A stretch of 64,000 nt of DNA from an uncultured Lachnospiraceae bacterium (GCA_900315945.1 ONAZ01000009.1:17569-81568); one strand, 5' to 3'; positions 18,056-28,373 are shown, counted from the first letter of the stretch. The notes: a model not told the origin generated them from the letters alone. Made by a program: numbers and translations.

Positions 18056-18649
18056 TTATTTAGAATATAACTCGACGATAAGCATTTCATCAACTGGTAC
18101 ATCGATTTGATCTCTTGTAGGCATTTCCTTTACAGTACCCTGTAAATTATCTGCATCTACATCAAGCCAATCTGGAACGATTCTTCCACCTGTAACTTCA
18201 GTGATTTCTTTAAATCTTTGAATGTTCTTGCTCTTCTCACGAACTTCAATAACATCTCCAGCCTTAACAAGATAAGATGGAATGTTAACGCTCTTACCAT
18301 TAACTAAGAACATCTTATGGTCAACAACTTGTCTAGCTTCCTTACGAGTTCTAGCAAATCCCATACGGAAAACAACATTATCAAGTCTAGACTCAAGGAT
18401 AATCATAAGGTTTTCACCAGTCATACCCTTCTTCTTGTCAGCTTTCTCATAATAATTTCTAAAAGGCTTCTCCATTACTCCATAGATGAACTTAGCCTTT
18501 TGCTTTTCTCTAAGTTGAAGTCCATACTCAGACTTTTTACGTCCTGTTCTATTTGACTTTCTTCTTGATTTCTTATCATATCCTAGATATACAGGATCAA
18601 GGTCTAATGATCTGCATCTCTTGAGGACAGGTGTTTTATTAACTGCCAT
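18056..18649 (-). CDS. rpsD: ribosomal protein S4
   Basis: A 197-residue 16S rRNA-binding assembly protein. The S4 RNA-binding domain covers [20 protein letters not shown] and the following [20 protein letters not shown]. The N-terminal region lacks the zinc cysteine quartet, with only Cys12 left of the usual set, so it is a C-minus form. Confidence 0.97.
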   Translation of the reverse strand: MAVNKTPVLKRCRSLDLDPVYLGYDKKSRRKSNRTGRKKSEYGLQLREKQKAKFIYGVMEKPFRNYYEKADKKKGMTGENLMIILESRLDNVVFRMGFARTRKEARQVVDHKMFLVNGKSVNIPSYLVKAGDVIEVREKSKNIQRFKEITEVTGGRIVPDWLDVDADNLQGTVKEMPTRDQIDVPVDEMLIVELYSK

Positions 18650-18667
18650 ATTAGATAATCCCTCCTA

Positions 18668-19060
18668 TTAAACTCTTCTACGCTTTGGTGGACGACATCC
18701 GTTATGTGGAACAGGTGTAACGTCAGTAATTGATGTTACGTCAATGCCACATGCATTAAGAGCACGAATTGCTGCTTCTCTTCCTGAACCAGGTCCCTTT
18801 ACGAATACGTCTACTGTCTTTAATCCATGAACGAGTGCAGCATTTGCTGCTGTCTCAGCTGCCATCTGTGCAGCATATGGAGTAGATTTCTTTGAACCTC
18901 TAAATCCTAGACCACCAGCACTTGCCCATGATAGAGCATTTCCCTGTGCATCTGTTAGTGTAACAATTGTATTATTAAAAGATGCCTGGATATGTGCCTG
19001 TCCGCGTTCAACGTTTTTCTTTACACGCTTTTTTGTTGATTTCTTTGCAACTTTAGCCAT
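18668..19060 (-). CDS. rpsK: ribosomal protein S11
   Basis: A 130-residue platform protein. Contains [19 protein letters not shown] and the highly conserved C-terminus [18 protein letters not shown]. Sits 18 bases upstream of rpsD and downstream of rpsM. Confidence 0.97.
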   Translation of the reverse strand: MAKVAKKSTKKRVKKNVERGQAHIQASFNNTIVTLTDAQGNALSWASAGGLGFRGSKKSTPYAAQMAAETAANAALVHGLKTVDVFVKGPGSGREAAIRALNACGIDVTSITDVTPVPHNGCRPPKRRRV

Positions 19061-19174
19061 ATCTAAACTAACCTACTTTCTTTAATTCTTTACAAACTCT
19101 ACATACAACATTACTATGTAATGTATCTTCGTCATAATAATCTATCCCTTCTTCATAGGGATTATAATCATGAC

Positions 19175-19543
19175 TTATTTCTTCTTACCAGCAACAGTTC
19201 TCTTTGGACCCTTGCGAGTTCTAGCATTAGTCTTAGTCTTCTGTCCACGAACAGGAAGTCCCTTTCTATGACGAATGCCTCGATAACATCCAATTTCCTG
19301 AAGTCTCTTAATATTAAGTGCAATTTCTCTTCTCAAATCACCTTCTACTGTCATTGTTTCATCAACAACTGCACTTATTCTCTTAACTTCATCATCTGTT
19401 AAATCTTTTACACGTGTATCAGGGCTAACCTTAGCAGCCTCAAGAATCTTATTAGAGCTTACTCTTCCGATTCCATAGATGTATGTTAAGCCAATCTCAA
19501 CACGTTTTTCTCTTGGTAAATCTACACCTGCAATACGAGCCAT
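19175..19543 (-). CDS. rpsM: ribosomal protein S13
   Basis: A 122-residue head protein that contacts L5 and tRNAs. Starts [20 protein letters not shown] and has the basic tail [15 protein letters not shown]. It is followed by a 114-base gap before rpsK and preceded by a 250-base leader, both long for this operon. Confidence 0.97.
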   Translation of the reverse strand: MARIAGVDLPREKRVEIGLTYIYGIGRVSSNKILEAAKVSPDTRVKDLTDDEVKRISAVVDETMTVEGDLRREIALNIKRLQEIGCYRGIRHRKGLPVRGQKTKTNARTRKGPKRTVAGKKK

Positions 19544-19793
19544 GTGTGTTTACACCTCCATTTTTCTACTACTTTAACTACACTACCATTTTCTTCCTAA
19601 ATCAAGTGGAAGAAGTCTTATATGCTGTAACCGACTAAATCGGTGACTGCAACGCAAACCCAACACTATGTAGTTGGTAAGCGAAATTACAAGACTAACC
19701 GTCCCGGTATGTAAGACGATCCCGCCGAATATATTATGAAATGCAATTATTCTTGCATTAGCCGCGCATAAATATACGACACGAGTATAATAA
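19544..19793 (-). promoter_or_regulatory. rpmJ-rpsM intergenic leader, structured
   Basis: 250 bases with no plausible coding frame. On the minus strand it contains a hairpin ACCGATTTAGTCGGT near 19629-19643, other short paired segments, and the GGAGGTG ribosome binding site of rpsM. The size fits an autoregulatory ribosomal-protein leader; the ligand protein is not identifiable here. Confidence 0.45.
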
Positions 19794-19907
19794 CTAGCCT
19801 TGTCTTTGTTTGTGTTTAGGGTTCTCGCAAATAATCATTACTCTACCCTTTCTTTTGATAACCTTGCACTTCTCGCACATAGGCTTCACTGATGATCTTA
19901 CCTTCAT
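19794..19907 (-). CDS. rpmJ: ribosomal protein L36
   Basis: A 37-residue zinc protein of the large subunit: [20 protein letters not shown], with zinc ligands C-x2-C, then C and H in [14 protein letters not shown] chose this ATG because GGAGG lies just upstream; the open frame extends 54 codons further upstream but that part is intergenic sequence. Confidence 0.97.
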   Translation of the reverse strand: MKVRSSVKPMCEKCKVIKRKGRVMIICENPKHKQRQG

Positions 19908-19991
19908 GGGGTTTCCTCCCTTCTCATCATAATACTTTGTTTCCACAAACTTCTTGCAAATGGGCGCAATGTGCCCATAGACGCATCTAAT

Positions 19992-20021
19992 AGTATAACA
20001 AAAAGCCCTTGAACTAGTCAA
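19992..20021 (-). promoter_or_regulatory. candidate promoter for rpmJ-rpsM-rpsK-rpsD-rpoA-rplQ
   Basis: On the minus strand TTGACT (20016-20021), an 18-base spacer, and TATACT (19992-19997). The -35 box sits inside the infA terminator stem. The leader that follows carries a hairpin ATGGGC/GCCCAT. Confidence 0.5.
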
Positions 20022-20032
20022 GGACTTTTTTT
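20000..20032 (-). terminator. intrinsic terminator after infA
   Basis: Minus-strand stem AAGTCCTTGA/TCAAGGGCTT (one mismatch), with CTTTTTGTT after it. It divides the superoperon between infA and rpmJ; the rpmJ promoter candidate overlaps it. Confidence 0.7.
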
Positions 20033-20040
20033 GTTGTTTT

Positions 20041-20104
20041 AATAAATTGTCAAGCACCTGCACGCTCATGACAAAAATCGCTTAGCAGGTCTTGACAATT
20101 TATT
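20041..20104 (-). other. long hairpin spanning the infA stop codon
   Basis: A 14-bp stem AATAAATTGTCAAG/CTTGACAATTTATT extended, after a one-base bulge, by ACCTGC/GCAGGT, giving about 20 bp with a 23-base loop. The infA stop codon (20100-20102) is in the stem. It could be an RNase III site, a stabilising 3' structure, or part of a two-hairpin terminator. Confidence 0.7.
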
Positions 20105-20318
20105 TATCGCGCCAAATAATTCTTCCCTTAGTTAAGTCATAAGGGCTCATTTCGATTGTTACTTTGTCACCAGGCAATATTCTAATATAGTTCATACGAA
20201 GTTTTCCACTTATATGAGCTAATATCTGGTGTCCATTTTCTAATTCAACTTGAAACATTGCATTTGGTAATTTTTCAAGAACTTTACCCTCTACTTCAAT
20301 TACATCTGCTTTTGACAT
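20100..20318 (-). CDS. infA: translation initiation factor IF-1
   Basis: A 72-residue OB-fold protein occupying the ribosomal A site during initiation: [20 protein letters not shown], with [20 protein letters not shown] and [18 protein letters not shown] seven bases before this ATG fixes the start; upstream in-frame codons are not part of the family. Confidence 0.96.
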   Translation of the reverse strand: MSKADVIEVEGKVLEKLPNAMFQVELENGHQILAHISGKLRMNYIRILPGDKVTIEMSPYDLTKGRIIWRDK

Positions 20319-20346
20319 ATAAATCTCCTTTTTTATTAAACATTTC

Positions 20347-20616
20347 CTATTGTTTAGAATCAAGATAGCTATTGTAACTAGCTATAACATCCTCAATCAA
20401 ATTATCGTCCAACTCATCTATATCTTTAATCTTTGATTTTACATCCTCTGGCAAATGCTTTATAAGCTGAACATGTTTCTTATTCTTCACCTTCGGACTA
20501 TTAATGGTCTTCGTTGTACCATTTACTAAATCAAAAGAATTATCTTCTTCTTTATAAACTACATAAATATGATTTTTGTCATGTCCTGCAAGGGACTTTC
20601 CTAGATAAATATTCAT
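20347..20616 (-). CDS. KOW-domain RNA-binding protein
   Basis: An 89-residue protein with an N-terminal KOW/L14e-like motif: [19 protein letters not shown], then [20 protein letters not shown]. Homologous small proteins occur between adk/map and infA in Clostridia and are annotated as KOW RNA-binding proteins of unknown function, probably ribosome associated. I chose the internal ATG at 20616 because the family begins there. The C-terminal 40 residues are acidic and less conserved in appearance. Confidence 0.82.
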   Translation of the reverse strand: MNIYLGKSLAGHDKNHIYVVYKEEDNSFDLVNGTTKTINSPKVKNKKHVQLIKHLPEDVKSKIKDIDELDDNLIEDVIASYNSYLDSKQ

Positions 20617-20640
20617 TTCGATATTCCATTTTATAAAACA

Positions 20641-20671
20641 GCTAAGAGGAAAGTAAATCTTTCCTCTTAGC
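20641..20671 (-). terminator. hairpin/terminator after adk
   Basis: A perfect 13-bp stem GCTAAGAGGAAAG/CTTTCCTCTTAGC with loop of five, followed on the minus strand by TGTTTTATAAAA. It may terminate or attenuate the S10-spc transcript between adk and the KOW gene. Confidence 0.72.
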
Positions 20672-20679
20672 AAATTTTA

Positions 20680-21321
20680 TTAACCTAAAATCTTAACGAT
20701 TTCTGCAAACACATCTTCCATAGGTTGTGTTCCATCAACTGACTTTAAGATACCAGCCTTCTTATAATAATCAATAAGTGGTTGTGTCTGCTCATGATAT
20801 ACATCAAGTCTCTTCTGTACTGTCTCAGGCTTATCATCATCTCTTAATACAAGCTTACTTCCACATGCATCACAGATTCCTTCTTTCTTAGGAGGGATAC
20901 TTACAACATGATATGTAGCACCGCAATCAAGACAAGCACGACGACCAGACATACGCTTAACAATATTCTCATCCGGAACATCTACATCAATAGCATAGTC
21001 CATCTTCTCACCAAGCTTATTAAGAGCATTAGTAAGTGCTTCTGCCTGAGGAATTGTTCTTGGAAATCCATCAAGTACAAAACCATTCTTGCAGTCATCC
21101 TGACCAATTCTGTCAACAACCAAATCACATGTCAACTCATCTGGAACCAAAAGTCCCTGATCCATATATTCCTTAGCCTTCTTGCCAAGCTCTGTTCCGT
21201 TCTTAATATTAGCACGGAAAATATCACCTGTAGAAATATGAGGAATAGAATACTTTCCTGCAATTTGCTTTGCTTGTGTTCCTTTTCCAGCACCAGGAGC
21301 GCCTAACATAATAATTTTCAT
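20680..21321 (-). CDS. adk: adenylate kinase
   Basis: Interconverts ATP+AMP and 2 ADP. 213 residues with P-loop [12 protein letters not shown] (7-18), NMP-binding segment, [13 protein letters not shown], and a zinc-binding LID (CLDCG ... CDACG), typical of Gram-positive long-form enzymes. Located after secY in the spc part. The map gene that usually follows adk is absent here. Confidence 0.97.
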   Translation of the reverse strand: MKIIMLGAPGAGKGTQAKQIAGKYSIPHISTGDIFRANIKNGTELGKKAKEYMDQGLLVPDELTCDLVVDRIGQDDCKNGFVLDGFPRTIPQAEALTNALNKLGEKMDYAIDVDVPDENIVKRMSGRRACLDCGATYHVVSIPPKKEGICDACGSKLVLRDDDKPETVQKRLDVYHEQTQPLIDYYKKAGILKSVDGTQPMEDVFAEIVKILG

Positions 21322-21341
21322 ATAAAAACCTCCTTAAAGAC

Positions 21342-22652
21342 CTACTCCAAGAATCCCTTGTAGTTACGAACCATCATCTGGGATTCAACTTGCTTTAATG
21401 TCTCGATTACAACACCAACAACGATGATAATAGATGTACCACCAAATGATACATTTGCACCAAACAAACCATTAAATACGATAGGAGTAATTGCAACTAT
21501 GGATAATCCAATTGCTCCAATGAAAATGATATGATTAAGCACCTCTTGAAGATAATCGCTTGTTGGTTCACCAGGTCTAATTCCTGGAATTGAGCCACCT
21601 TGTCTCTTCATATTGTTGGCAATTTCTAACGGATTAAATGTAATTGATGTATAGAAGTATGCAAATGCAATTATAAGCAAAATGTATACTACAGCACCAA
21701 TGGTATATACAAATTGATCCGGTTTAAACCAATTAGATTGTGACAATCCCTTAAGTATATGGCCCCAAAAGCCTTCCACATTATTCTTTCCAAGTAAACT
21801 GCATATAATAACAGGAGTCTGCATAAGTGATTGAGCAAAGATAACAGGCATAACACCAGCGGTATTTACCTTAAGTGGAATATATGTTGAATTTCCACCG
21901 ATTTGCTTTCTCCCCTGTACTTTCTTAGAATACTGTACCGGTATTTTTCTCTCGGCATTCTGCAAATACACAACGAGAATTACAGTACCGATAATTACTG
22001 CAGCAATAATAAGACCACTAAGAATTCCTTTGGCAACAATCTTACCACTAATGAACTGCTCATATAATGATGTTAAATCACTAGGAATACGAGAAATGAT
22101 ATTAATAATAAGTACAATAGAAATACCATTACCTATACCATGCTCAGTAATCTGTTCACCAATCCACATAAGGACAGTTGAGCCACCAGTAAGAACTGTT
22201 ACTACAAGAATTACATATAACGCATTATATTCTGTAAGATATCCACTCTTACCAAATCCTATAGCCATAGCAGTAGATTCTAAAACTGCTAATGCAACAG
22301 TTACTATTCTTGTAATCTGCGTCATTTTCTTACGACCTTGCTCACCATCACGTTGCATTTCTTCAAGCTTTGGAATTGCTATTGTAAGAAGCTGCATAAT
22401 AATTGATGATGTAATATAAGGTGTAATACTTAGTGCAAATACAGACATCTTCTCGAAAGAACCACCAGTAATAGCATCGAAGAAGCTCATTGAGTCTCCG
22501 GCGCTATTAAATAGATTCTTAAATACGTCAGGATCAACACCTGCAACAGGTATTCCTGAGCCAAGTCTTACTACTATAAGCATCAAGAACACGAATAATA
22601 TACGTCTTCTAAGGTCTTTTATTTTGAATACATTTATAAAAGATTCAAACAT
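21342..22652 (-). CDS. secY: preprotein translocase subunit SecY
   Basis: The 436-residue channel protein of the Sec translocon, ten membrane helices. It starts with an amphipathic segment before RRILFVFLMLIVVRLGSGIP, and has ALSITPYITSSIIMQLL and the PLEIANNMKRQGGSIPGIRPG cytoplasmic loop. The start ATG overlaps the last base of rplO. It works with the SecA at 52708-55272. Confidence 0.97.
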   Translation of the reverse strand: MFESFINVFKIKDLRRRILFVFLMLIVVRLGSGIPVAGVDPDVFKNLFNSAGDSMSFFDAITGGSFEKMSVFALSITPYITSSIIMQLLTIAIPKLEEMQRDGEQGRKKMTQITRIVTVALAVLESTAMAIGFGKSGYLTEYNALYVILVVTVLTGGSTVLMWIGEQITEHGIGNGISIVLIINIISRIPSDLTSLYEQFISGKIVAKGILSGLIIAAVIIGTVILVVYLQNAERKIPVQYSKKVQGRKQIGGNSTYIPLKVNTAGVMPVIFAQSLMQTPVIICSLLGKNNVEGFWGHILKGLSQSNWFKPDQFVYTIGAVVYILLIIAFAYFYTSITFNPLEIANNMKRQGGSIPGIRPGEPTSDYLQEVLNHIIFIGAIGLSIVAITPIVFNGLFGANVSFGGTSIIIVVGVVIETLKQVESQMMVRNYKGFLE

Positions 22653-23092
22653 TAAATCACCTCTGCTTTACCACCTAAAGCTTCTATCTTTTCCTTCGCA
22701 CTCTCGCTATAAGCATTAACCGCAACATTTAACTTCTTAGTTAGCTCACCGCCACCAAGAATCTTAACGCCATCGCGTGGATTTTTAACGATTCCCTTCT
22801 CAATAAGTGCATCAACAGTTACATCTGCACCATTGTCAAATACTTCAAGTGCTGACATGTTAATTCCAACTATGTTCTTAGAATTTCTGCACTTAAATCC
22901 TCTCTTAGGAATACGTCTATATAAAGGCATCTGACCACCTTCGAAACCAGGTCTTGGAGCTCCTGAACGAGCCTTTTGTCCCTTGTGTCCCTTACCGGCT
23001 GTCTTACCATTTCCTGAACCATGTCCACGACCGCGTCTGAAATTATCACTGTGCTTTGAGCCTTCTGCTGGCTGTAAGTTAGATAAATCCAT
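22652..23092 (-). CDS. rplO: ribosomal protein L15
   Basis: 146 residues. N-terminal Gly/Arg/Lys-rich extension (RRGRGHGSGNGKTAGKGHKG) reaching into 23S rRNA, then the globular part with PLYRRIPKRGF. Abuts secY by one base. Confidence 0.97.
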   Translation of the reverse strand: MDLSNLQPAEGSKHSDNFRRGRGHGSGNGKTAGKGHKGQKARSGAPRPGFEGGQMPLYRRIPKRGFKCRNSKNIVGINMSALEVFDNGADVTVDALIEKGIVKNPRDGVKILGGGELTKKLNVAVNAYSESAKEKIEALGGKAEVI

Positions 23093-23109
23093 TATGACAC
23101 CTCCCTTTT

Positions 23110-23295
23110 TTATTCTTCAACTTCTACTAAGTGATTTACGTGTCTGATCATACCGCGTGTGGCATCATTATCAGGCAACTCCACTGTTTGATGGAGCTTT
23201 CTTAATCCCATAGCTTCAACAGTTTTCTTATTCTTAGGTACTGCTCCAATTGGAGACTTTACAAGTGTTACTTTTAAAGTTTTTTTCTTAGCCAT
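23110..23295 (-). CDS. rpmD: ribosomal protein L30
   Basis: 61 residues: KTLKVTLVKSPIGAVPKNKK and LRKLHQTVELPDNDATRGMI, the compact bacterial L30. Between rpsE and rplO. Confidence 0.96.
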   Translation of the reverse strand: MAKKKTLKVTLVKSPIGAVPKNKKTVEAMGLRKLHQTVELPDNDATRGMIRHVNHLVEVEE

Positions 23296-23308
23296 TTATT
23301 TTTCCTCC

Positions 23309-23818
23309 TTAACCGAGAATCTCTTCTACAGTCTTACCACGAAGTCTAGCAACTTCTTCTGGAGATTTTAACTGAGCTAGCGCATCGATAGTTGCAAGAA
23401 CTACGTTCTGCTTGTTAGATGATCCAAGAGATTTTGTACGAATATTCTGGATACCTGCAAGCTCACAAACTGAACGAGCTGGACCACCAGCGATAATACC
23501 TGTACCTTCTGGAGCTCTCTTTAAAAGAACTGATGCACCAGTATGTTTTCCAGTGATATCATGTGTAATACTGTGGTTCTTATCTAATTTTACTGTAATA
23601 AGCTTCTTAATTGCATCTTCCTTACCCTTACGGATAGCTTCAGGAATTTCAGTAGCCTTACCTAGACCTGCACCAACATGACCATTGCCGTCACCAACAA
23701 CAACTAGAGCTGTAAAACGCATATTACGTCCACCTTTAACAACCTTAGTTACACGCTTGATCGATACCACGTTTTCATTTAATTCTAATTGACTAGCATC
23801 AATAATTTCACGTTTCAT
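23309..23818 (-). CDS. rpsE: ribosomal protein S5
   Basis: 169 residues. N-terminal dsRNA-binding fold with [20 protein letters not shown] and the ribosomal-fidelity loop [20 protein letters not shown]. Forms the mRNA entry with S3 and S4. Confidence 0.97.
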   Translation of the reverse strand: MKREIIDASQLELNENVVSIKRVTKVVKGGRNMRFTALVVVGDGNGHVGAGLGKATEIPEAIRKGKEDAIKKLITVKLDKNHSITHDITGKHTGASVLLKRAPEGTGIIAGGPARSVCELAGIQNIRTKSLGSSNKQNVVLATIDALAQLKSPEEVARLRGKTVEEILG

Positions 23819-23832
23819 GTACGCTAACCTCC

Positions 23833-24201
23833 TTAAAATTCTAATCCAGCTTCTCTAGCTGCATCAGCTAATGCTTTGATCTTACCTGCATATATAAAGC
23901 CGCCTCTATCAAAGACAACAGTCTTAATACCCTGATCTAGAGCTTTCTTAGCAACAACTTCGCCAAGCTTTGATGCTGCTTCCACATTATTTGTCTTCTC
24001 TAAACCATCTTTCACTTCTTTATCAAGTGTTGACGCAGAAGTTAGTGTATGACCAACTGTATCATCAATAATTTGAGCATACATATGATTATTACTTCTA
24101 AATACAGCAAGTCTTGGCTTAGATGCTGTACCAGAAATGTTATTACGGATTCTTTTATGTTTATCGTTACGAACAACCGCTCTTGATTTCTTATTAACCA
24201 T
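23833..24201 (-). CDS. rplR: ribosomal protein L18
   Basis: 122 residues, 5S rRNA-binding. Contains [20 protein letters not shown] and [20 protein letters not shown]. In the usual place between rplF and rpsE. Confidence 0.97.
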   Translation of the reverse strand: MVNKKSRAVVRNDKHKRIRNNISGTASKPRLAVFRSNNHMYAQIIDDTVGHTLTSASTLDKEVKDGLEKTNNVEAASKLGEVVAKKALDQGIKTVVFDRGGFIYAGKIKALADAAREAGLEF

Positions 24202-24220
24202 TTCTATATCACTCCTTTAA

Positions 24221-24757
24221 TTATTTACCAGTCTTACCAACTTTACGTCTAATAACTTCATCAGCATACTTGATTCCCTTACCCTTATATGGTTCAGGTC
24301 TTCTCTTATCTCTGATTTCAGCTGCGTATTGGCCAACTTTTTCTTTATCTATACCTTTGATGATAATTCTATTACCATCCACACTAGATTCTAGTCCTTC
24401 AGGGTCTTCCATCTCTACTGGATGCGAAAATCCTAGGTTAAGTGTTAATTTCTTTCCTGATTTCTGTGCTCTATATCCAACACCATTAACTTCAAGAACT
24501 TTCTCATAACCTTCTGTTACACCAATAACCATGTTATTAATAAGAGTTCTTGTCAAACCATGAAGAGATTTCATCTTCTTTAGGTCATTAGGTCTTGTTA
24601 CTGTAACTTGTTCGCCCTCAACCTTGACTTCCATCTCTACAGGAAGTGATCTCTCAAGAGTTCCCTTAGGACCTTTTACAGTCACACGATTATTTTCTGC
24701 TACACTTACAGTTACACCTGCAGGAATAGCGATTGGCATTCTTCCTATACGTGACAT
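24221..24757 (-). CDS. rplF: ribosomal protein L6
   Basis: 178 residues, two repeats of the L6 fold: [20 protein letters not shown] and the conserved C-terminus [16 protein letters not shown]. It is preceded by a 141-base gap carrying the structured element at 24829-24898. Confidence 0.97.
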   Translation of the reverse strand: MSRIGRMPIAIPAGVTVSVAENNRVTVKGPKGTLERSLPVEMEVKVEGEQVTVTRPNDLKKMKSLHGLTRTLINNMVIGVTEGYEKVLEVNGVGYRAQKSGKKLTLNLGFSHPVEMEDPEGLESSVDGNRIIIKGIDKEKVGQYAAEIRDKRRPEPYKGKGIKYADEVIRRKVGKTGK

Positions 24758-24828
24758 GCCCGTACCTCCTTATAAAATTAAACTTATCAACGAATTATAA
24801 ATAGCATTTTTTGAAAATGCATTGAACA

Positions 24829-24898
24829 ACATTTTGCCTTTGGCAAAATGTCGCCTTGTCATAAGGCATCCTCCCGCAAGCGGGCCCCTCCTTATGAC
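24829..24898 (-). other. structured RNA element copy A (rpsH-rplF gap)
   Basis: Starts on the minus strand immediately after the rpsH stop. Three stems: GTCATAAGG/CCTTATGAC closing an inner hairpin CCCGC/GCGGG, then ACATTTTGCC/GGCAAAATGT. A related element sits at 29977-30044 with compensating changes. An AAGGAGG sequence is buried in the first stem and has no start codon after it. Confidence 0.75.
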
Positions 24899-25300
24899 CT
24901 ACCAAACAAACGCTAAAACCTCACCACCAACAGCAAGCTTCTTAGCTTCTTTATCTGTTACGATTCCTTTATTTGTTGAAAGAATAGCGATTCCAAGTCC
25001 ACCAAGAACTGATGGAATCTCATCCTTACCAGCATAAACACGAAGACCTGGCTTAGAGATTCTCTTAATACCAGAGATAATCTTCTCATTCTTATCACTA
25101 CCATATTTCATAGTAACACGAATTGTCTTAAATGCTCCATCTTCAACGATGTCATATTTCTCAATATATCCTTCATCTACTAAGATACCTGCAATAGCAA
25201 CCTTCATCTTAGATGCAGGAATATCAACTGTATCATGTTTTGCAGTATTTGCATTACGTATTCTTGTAAGCATATCTGCAATTGGATCACTCATTGTCAT
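24899..25300 (-). CDS. rpsH: ribosomal protein S8
   Basis: 133 residues, central-domain 16S binder: [20 protein letters not shown] at the N-terminus and [20 protein letters not shown] near the end. GGAGG is placed nine bases before the first ATG, so I keep the MTMSD start. Ends with Trp-TAG at family length. Confidence 0.97.
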   Translation of the reverse strand: MTMSDPIADMLTRIRNANTAKHDTVDIPASKMKVAIAGILVDEGYIEKYDIVEDGAFKTIRVTMKYGSDKNEKIISGIKRISKPGLRVYAGKDEIPSVLGGLGIAILSTNKGIVTDKEAKKLAVGGEVLAFVW

Positions 25301-25322
25301 GATTTTATTCCTCCTTGTATAC

Positions 25323-25508
25323 TTACCATGAAGCTTTCTTTACGCCTGGGATTTGTCCCTTGTAAGCAAGCTCTCTAAAACATACTCTGCAAATACCATA
25401 TTTTCTTAAATATGCATGTGGACGACCACAAATTCTGCAACGGCTGTATTCTCTAGTCGAGAATTTTTGCTTACGTTGCTGCTTAACTTTCATTGATTTC
25501 TTAGCCAT
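25323..25508 (-). CDS. rpsZ: ribosomal protein S14, type Z
   Basis: 61 residues with four zinc cysteines (CRICG ... CRVCF), the zinc-containing form common in Firmicutes, beginning [20 protein letters not shown]. The open frame extends upstream, but a GGAGGGAAT ribosome binding site and family length fix this start. Confidence 0.96.
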   Translation of the reverse strand: MAKKSMKVKQQRKQKFSTREYSRCRICGRPHAYLRKYGICRVCFRELAYKGQIPGVKKASW

Positions 25509-25527
25509 TAATAAATTCCCTCCTAAA

Positions 25528-26067
25528 TTAATCAGCAAATGGCATGTTGAATTGACGAAGTAACTCTCTTGCTTCTTCATCAGTCTTTGCTGTTGTAACA
25601 AAGATCACATCCATACCTCTAACCTTATCAACCTTATCATATTCAATCTCCGGGAAGATGATTTGCTCTTTAATACCAAGTGCATAGTTACCTCTTCCAT
25701 CAAAAGAATTAGGATTTACACCTCTAAAATCACGTACACGAGGAAGTGCAAGATTGATTAGACGATCAGCAAATTCATACATCTTCTCGCCACGAAGTGT
25801 TGTCTTACATCCAATAGGCATTCCTTCACGTAACTTAAAGTTAGCGATTGAGTTCTTTGCCTTAGTAACAACAGCTTTTTGACCTGTAATTGCTTCCATG
25901 TCTTTTACAGCTGAATCAAGAATTTTAGCATTCTCTTTTGCTTCACCAACGCCCATGTTTACAACGATTTTCTCGAGCTTTGGTACTTCCATTTTATTCT
26001 TATAACCAAACTTCTTAGTCATAGCTTCGACTATTTCATTTTGGTATGTATCTTTTAGTCTACTCAC
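25528..26067 (-). CDS. rplE: ribosomal protein L5
   Basis: 179 residues, 5S rRNA and P-site tRNA contact protein: [20 protein letters not shown] and [20 protein letters not shown]. Followed by rpsZ and preceded by rplX. Confidence 0.97.
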   Translation of the reverse strand: MSRLKDTYQNEIVEAMTKKFGYKNKMEVPKLEKIVVNMGVGEAKENAKILDSAVKDMEAITGQKAVVTKAKNSIANFKLREGMPIGCKTTLRGEKMYEFADRLINLALPRVRDFRGVNPNSFDGRGNYALGIKEQIIFPEIEYDKVDKVRGMDVIFVTTAKTDEEARELLRQFNMPFAD

Positions 26068-26086
26068 CTTTTAGCCTCCTTCCTAA

Positions 26087-26398
26087 TTAGTCAATTATCT
26101 CGCCAGTTTTCTTAGCGAAGCGGACTTTCTTATCTTTGTCCATTTTAAAACCAACTCTTGTTGGCTCACCCTTGTGAAGGAGCATAACATTTGAAATGTC
26201 AATAGGACCTTCTGACTCAATTCTACCGCCAGCCTGATTAGCCATGCTTGGCTTCTGGTGCTTTGTAATAATGTTAACACCCTCAACTATAACAGTATTA
26301 TTCTTAGGGTTTACGGCAATAACTTTGCCTTCCTTATGAATATCTTTTCCAGCGATTACTCTTACTTCGTCGCCTTTTTTTATTTTCATTGTTGCCAT
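26087..26398 (-). CDS. rplX: ribosomal protein L24
   Basis: 103 residues with an N-terminal KOW motif ([20 protein letters not shown]) and [20 protein letters not shown]. Assembly initiator of the large subunit. Confidence 0.97.
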   Translation of the reverse strand: MATMKIKKGDEVRVIAGKDIHKEGKVIAVNPKNNTVIVEGVNIITKHQKPSMANQAGGRIESEGPIDISNVMLLHKGEPTRVGFKMDKDKKVRFAKKTGEIID

Positions 26399-26409
26399 CG
26401 ATCGTCCTC

Positions 26410-26778
26410 CTATAATACTTCTGGAGCAAGTGATACAATCTTCATAAATGACTTATCACGAAGCTCTCTAGCTACAGGTCCGAAGATACGTGTTCCTCTT
26501 GGAGTATTATCCTCTTTAATAATAACTGCAGCATTCTCATCAAACTTAATATAAGAACCATCTTTACGACGGGCACCCTTCTTGGTACGTACAACTACTG
26601 CCTTAACAACATCTCCCTTTTTAACTTGTCCACCAGGGATTGCTTCTTTAACAGTAGCAGTTACTACATCACCAATATTGGCATATCTTCTTGTAGAACC
26701 ACCCATAACACGGATAACTAATATTTCTTTAGCTCCAGTATTATCGGCTACTTTTAATCTACTTTCTTGTTGAACCAT
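26410..26778 (-). CDS. rplN: ribosomal protein L14
   Basis: 122 residues: [20 protein letters not shown] and [20 protein letters not shown]. First gene of the spc portion by E. coli order. Confidence 0.97.
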   Translation of the reverse strand: MVQQESRLKVADNTGAKEILVIRVMGGSTRRYANIGDVVTATVKEAIPGGQVKKGDVVKAVVVRTKKGARRKDGSYIKFDENAAVIIKEDNTPRGTRIFGPVARELRDKSFMKIVSLAPEVL

Positions 26779-26796
26779 GGTTGTAGCCTCCTTCTA

Positions 26797-27054
26797 TTAT
26801 TTTGCACGCTCAACTACTTCAACAAGTCTCCATCTCTTATCCTTAGATAGAGGTCTTGTCTCCATAACACGAACAGTATCACCCTTATTGGCTGTATTCT
26901 CTTCGTCATGAGCCTTTAATTTATATGTTCTTTTAACGATTTTGTTGTAAAGTGGATGTTTAACGTTATCCTTAACAGCAACAACGATTGTCTTATCCAT
27001 CTTATCACTTACAACAACACCTTGACGTGTCTTTCTAAGATTTCTTTCTTCCAC
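26797..27054 (-). CDS. rpsQ: ribosomal protein S17
   Basis: 85 residues, OB-fold: [20 protein letters not shown] and [20 protein letters not shown]. Between rpmC and rplN. Confidence 0.97.
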   Translation of the reverse strand: MEERNLRKTRQGVVVSDKMDKTIVVAVKDNVKHPLYNKIVKRTYKLKAHDEENTANKGDTVRVMETRPLSKDKRWRLVEVVERAK

Positions 27055-27072
27055 GCTAATTCTCCTTTCCCA

Positions 27073-27276
27073 CTACTTAGATGCTGTCTCTGTCATTACA
27101 GTCTGAATACGAGCAATATCTTTTCTTACTTCCTTAATTCTTCCTGTATTATCCAACTGATTAGTAGCGTTTTGGAATCTCAAATTGAAAAGCTCTTTCT
27201 TAGCTTCTACCAATTTAGCATTTAGCTCTTCTGGAGCTAATGTTCTTAAATCTTTTAAATAATCTTTAGTTTTCAT
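27073..27276 (-). CDS. rpmC: ribosomal protein L29
   Basis: 67 residues, two-helix protein at the tunnel exit: [20 protein letters not shown] and [10 protein letters not shown]. Its start overlaps rplP by 11 bases, so translation is probably coupled. Confidence 0.96.
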   Translation of the reverse strand: MKTKDYLKDLRTLAPEELNAKLVEAKKELFNLRFQNATNQLDNTGRIKEVRKDIARIQTVMTETASK

Positions 27277-27700
27277 TTGCTCCTCCTTCTAAATCTTCTC
27301 GAGAAACGATCTTACACTTACAAGGAAGCTTATGTGTTGCAAGACGAAGAGCTTCTCTTGCTATCTCTTCTTCTACGCCAGCAATTTCAAATAATACTCT
27401 TCCTGGCTTTACAACTGCAACCCAATACTCTAAAGCACCTTTACCTTTACCCATACGAGTTTCAGCAGGTGTCTTTGTAACAGGCTTGTCAGGAAAGATC
27501 TTAATCCAAACCTTACCACCACGCTTTACGTAACGAGTCATAGCTACACGGGCAGCTTCTATCTGATTAGACTTAATCCAGCAAGGTTCTGTTGCAACAA
27601 TACCATACTCACCGTAAGTAATCTTGTTACCTCTTGTAGCTTTACCAGCCATAGAACCTCTGAACTGCTTTCTATGTTTAACTCTTTTTGGCATTAACAT
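27266..27700 (-). CDS. rplP: ribosomal protein L16
   Basis: 144 residues: [20 protein letters not shown] and [20 protein letters not shown]. The ATG overlaps the rpsC stop (TAATG). Located at the A-site tRNA elbow. Confidence 0.97.
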   Translation of the reverse strand: MLMPKRVKHRKQFRGSMAGKATRGNKITYGEYGIVATEPCWIKSNQIEAARVAMTRYVKRGGKVWIKIFPDKPVTKTPAETRMGKGKGALEYWVAVVKPGRVLFEIAGVEEEIAREALRLATHKLPCKCKIVSREDLEGGANEN

Positions 27701-28359
27701 TACTGGTTTCCTCCTTCCTTATTTCCCTTTGTAGGAAGTACTTCACCTTTGTAAATCCAAACCTTAACACCAACTTTACCATAAGTTGTGTCAGCCTCTG
27801 CGAATCCATAATCAATGTCAGCACGAAGTGTCTGAAGTGGAATTGTTCCTTCATTGTAGAATTCTGTACGTGCCATATCTGCACCACCAAGACGTCCTGA
27901 TACAGATGTCTTAATACCCTGTACACCAGCCTTCATAGCTCTTGACATGCAAGACTTCATAGCACGACGGAAAGACACACGATTCTCTAATTGTGCAGCA
28001 ATATTTTCTGCTACAAGTTGTGCATCTTTGTCTGGTCTCTTTACTTCTTTGATGTCAACAACAAGCTTCTTGTCTGTTAACTTCTGAAGTTCAGACTTAA
28101 CCTTTTCAATCTCAGCTCCACCTTTACCAATTACGATACCAGGCTTTGCTGTGTAAACTATTACTTTAACCCTATCAGAGTATCTCTCAATATTAATCTT
28201 AGATACGCCTGCTATATATAATTTCTTCTTAAGAAACTTTCTGATATTATTGTCTTCAACTAAGTTGTCTGCAAATTCACCTTTCTCTGCATACCACTTA
28301 GAATCCCAATCCTTAATAATACCGACTCTTAAGCCATGAGGATTAACTTTTTGTCCCAT
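27700..28359 (-). CDS. rpsC: ribosomal protein S3
   Basis: 219 residues with an N-terminal KH domain ([20 protein letters not shown]) and C-terminal domain ([19 protein letters not shown]). mRNA entry-channel protein. Confidence 0.97.
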   Translation of the reverse strand: MGQKVNPHGLRVGIIKDWDSKWYAEKGEFADNLVEDNNIRKFLKKKLYIAGVSKINIERYSDRVKVIVYTAKPGIVIGKGGAEIEKVKSELQKLTDKKLVVDIKEVKRPDKDAQLVAENIAAQLENRVSFRRAMKSCMSRAMKAGVQGIKTSVSGRLGGADMARTEFYNEGTIPLQTLRADIDYGFAEADTTYGKVGVKVWIYKGEVLPTKGNKEGGNQ

Positions 28360-28373
28360 GTTTGCCCTCCTTC

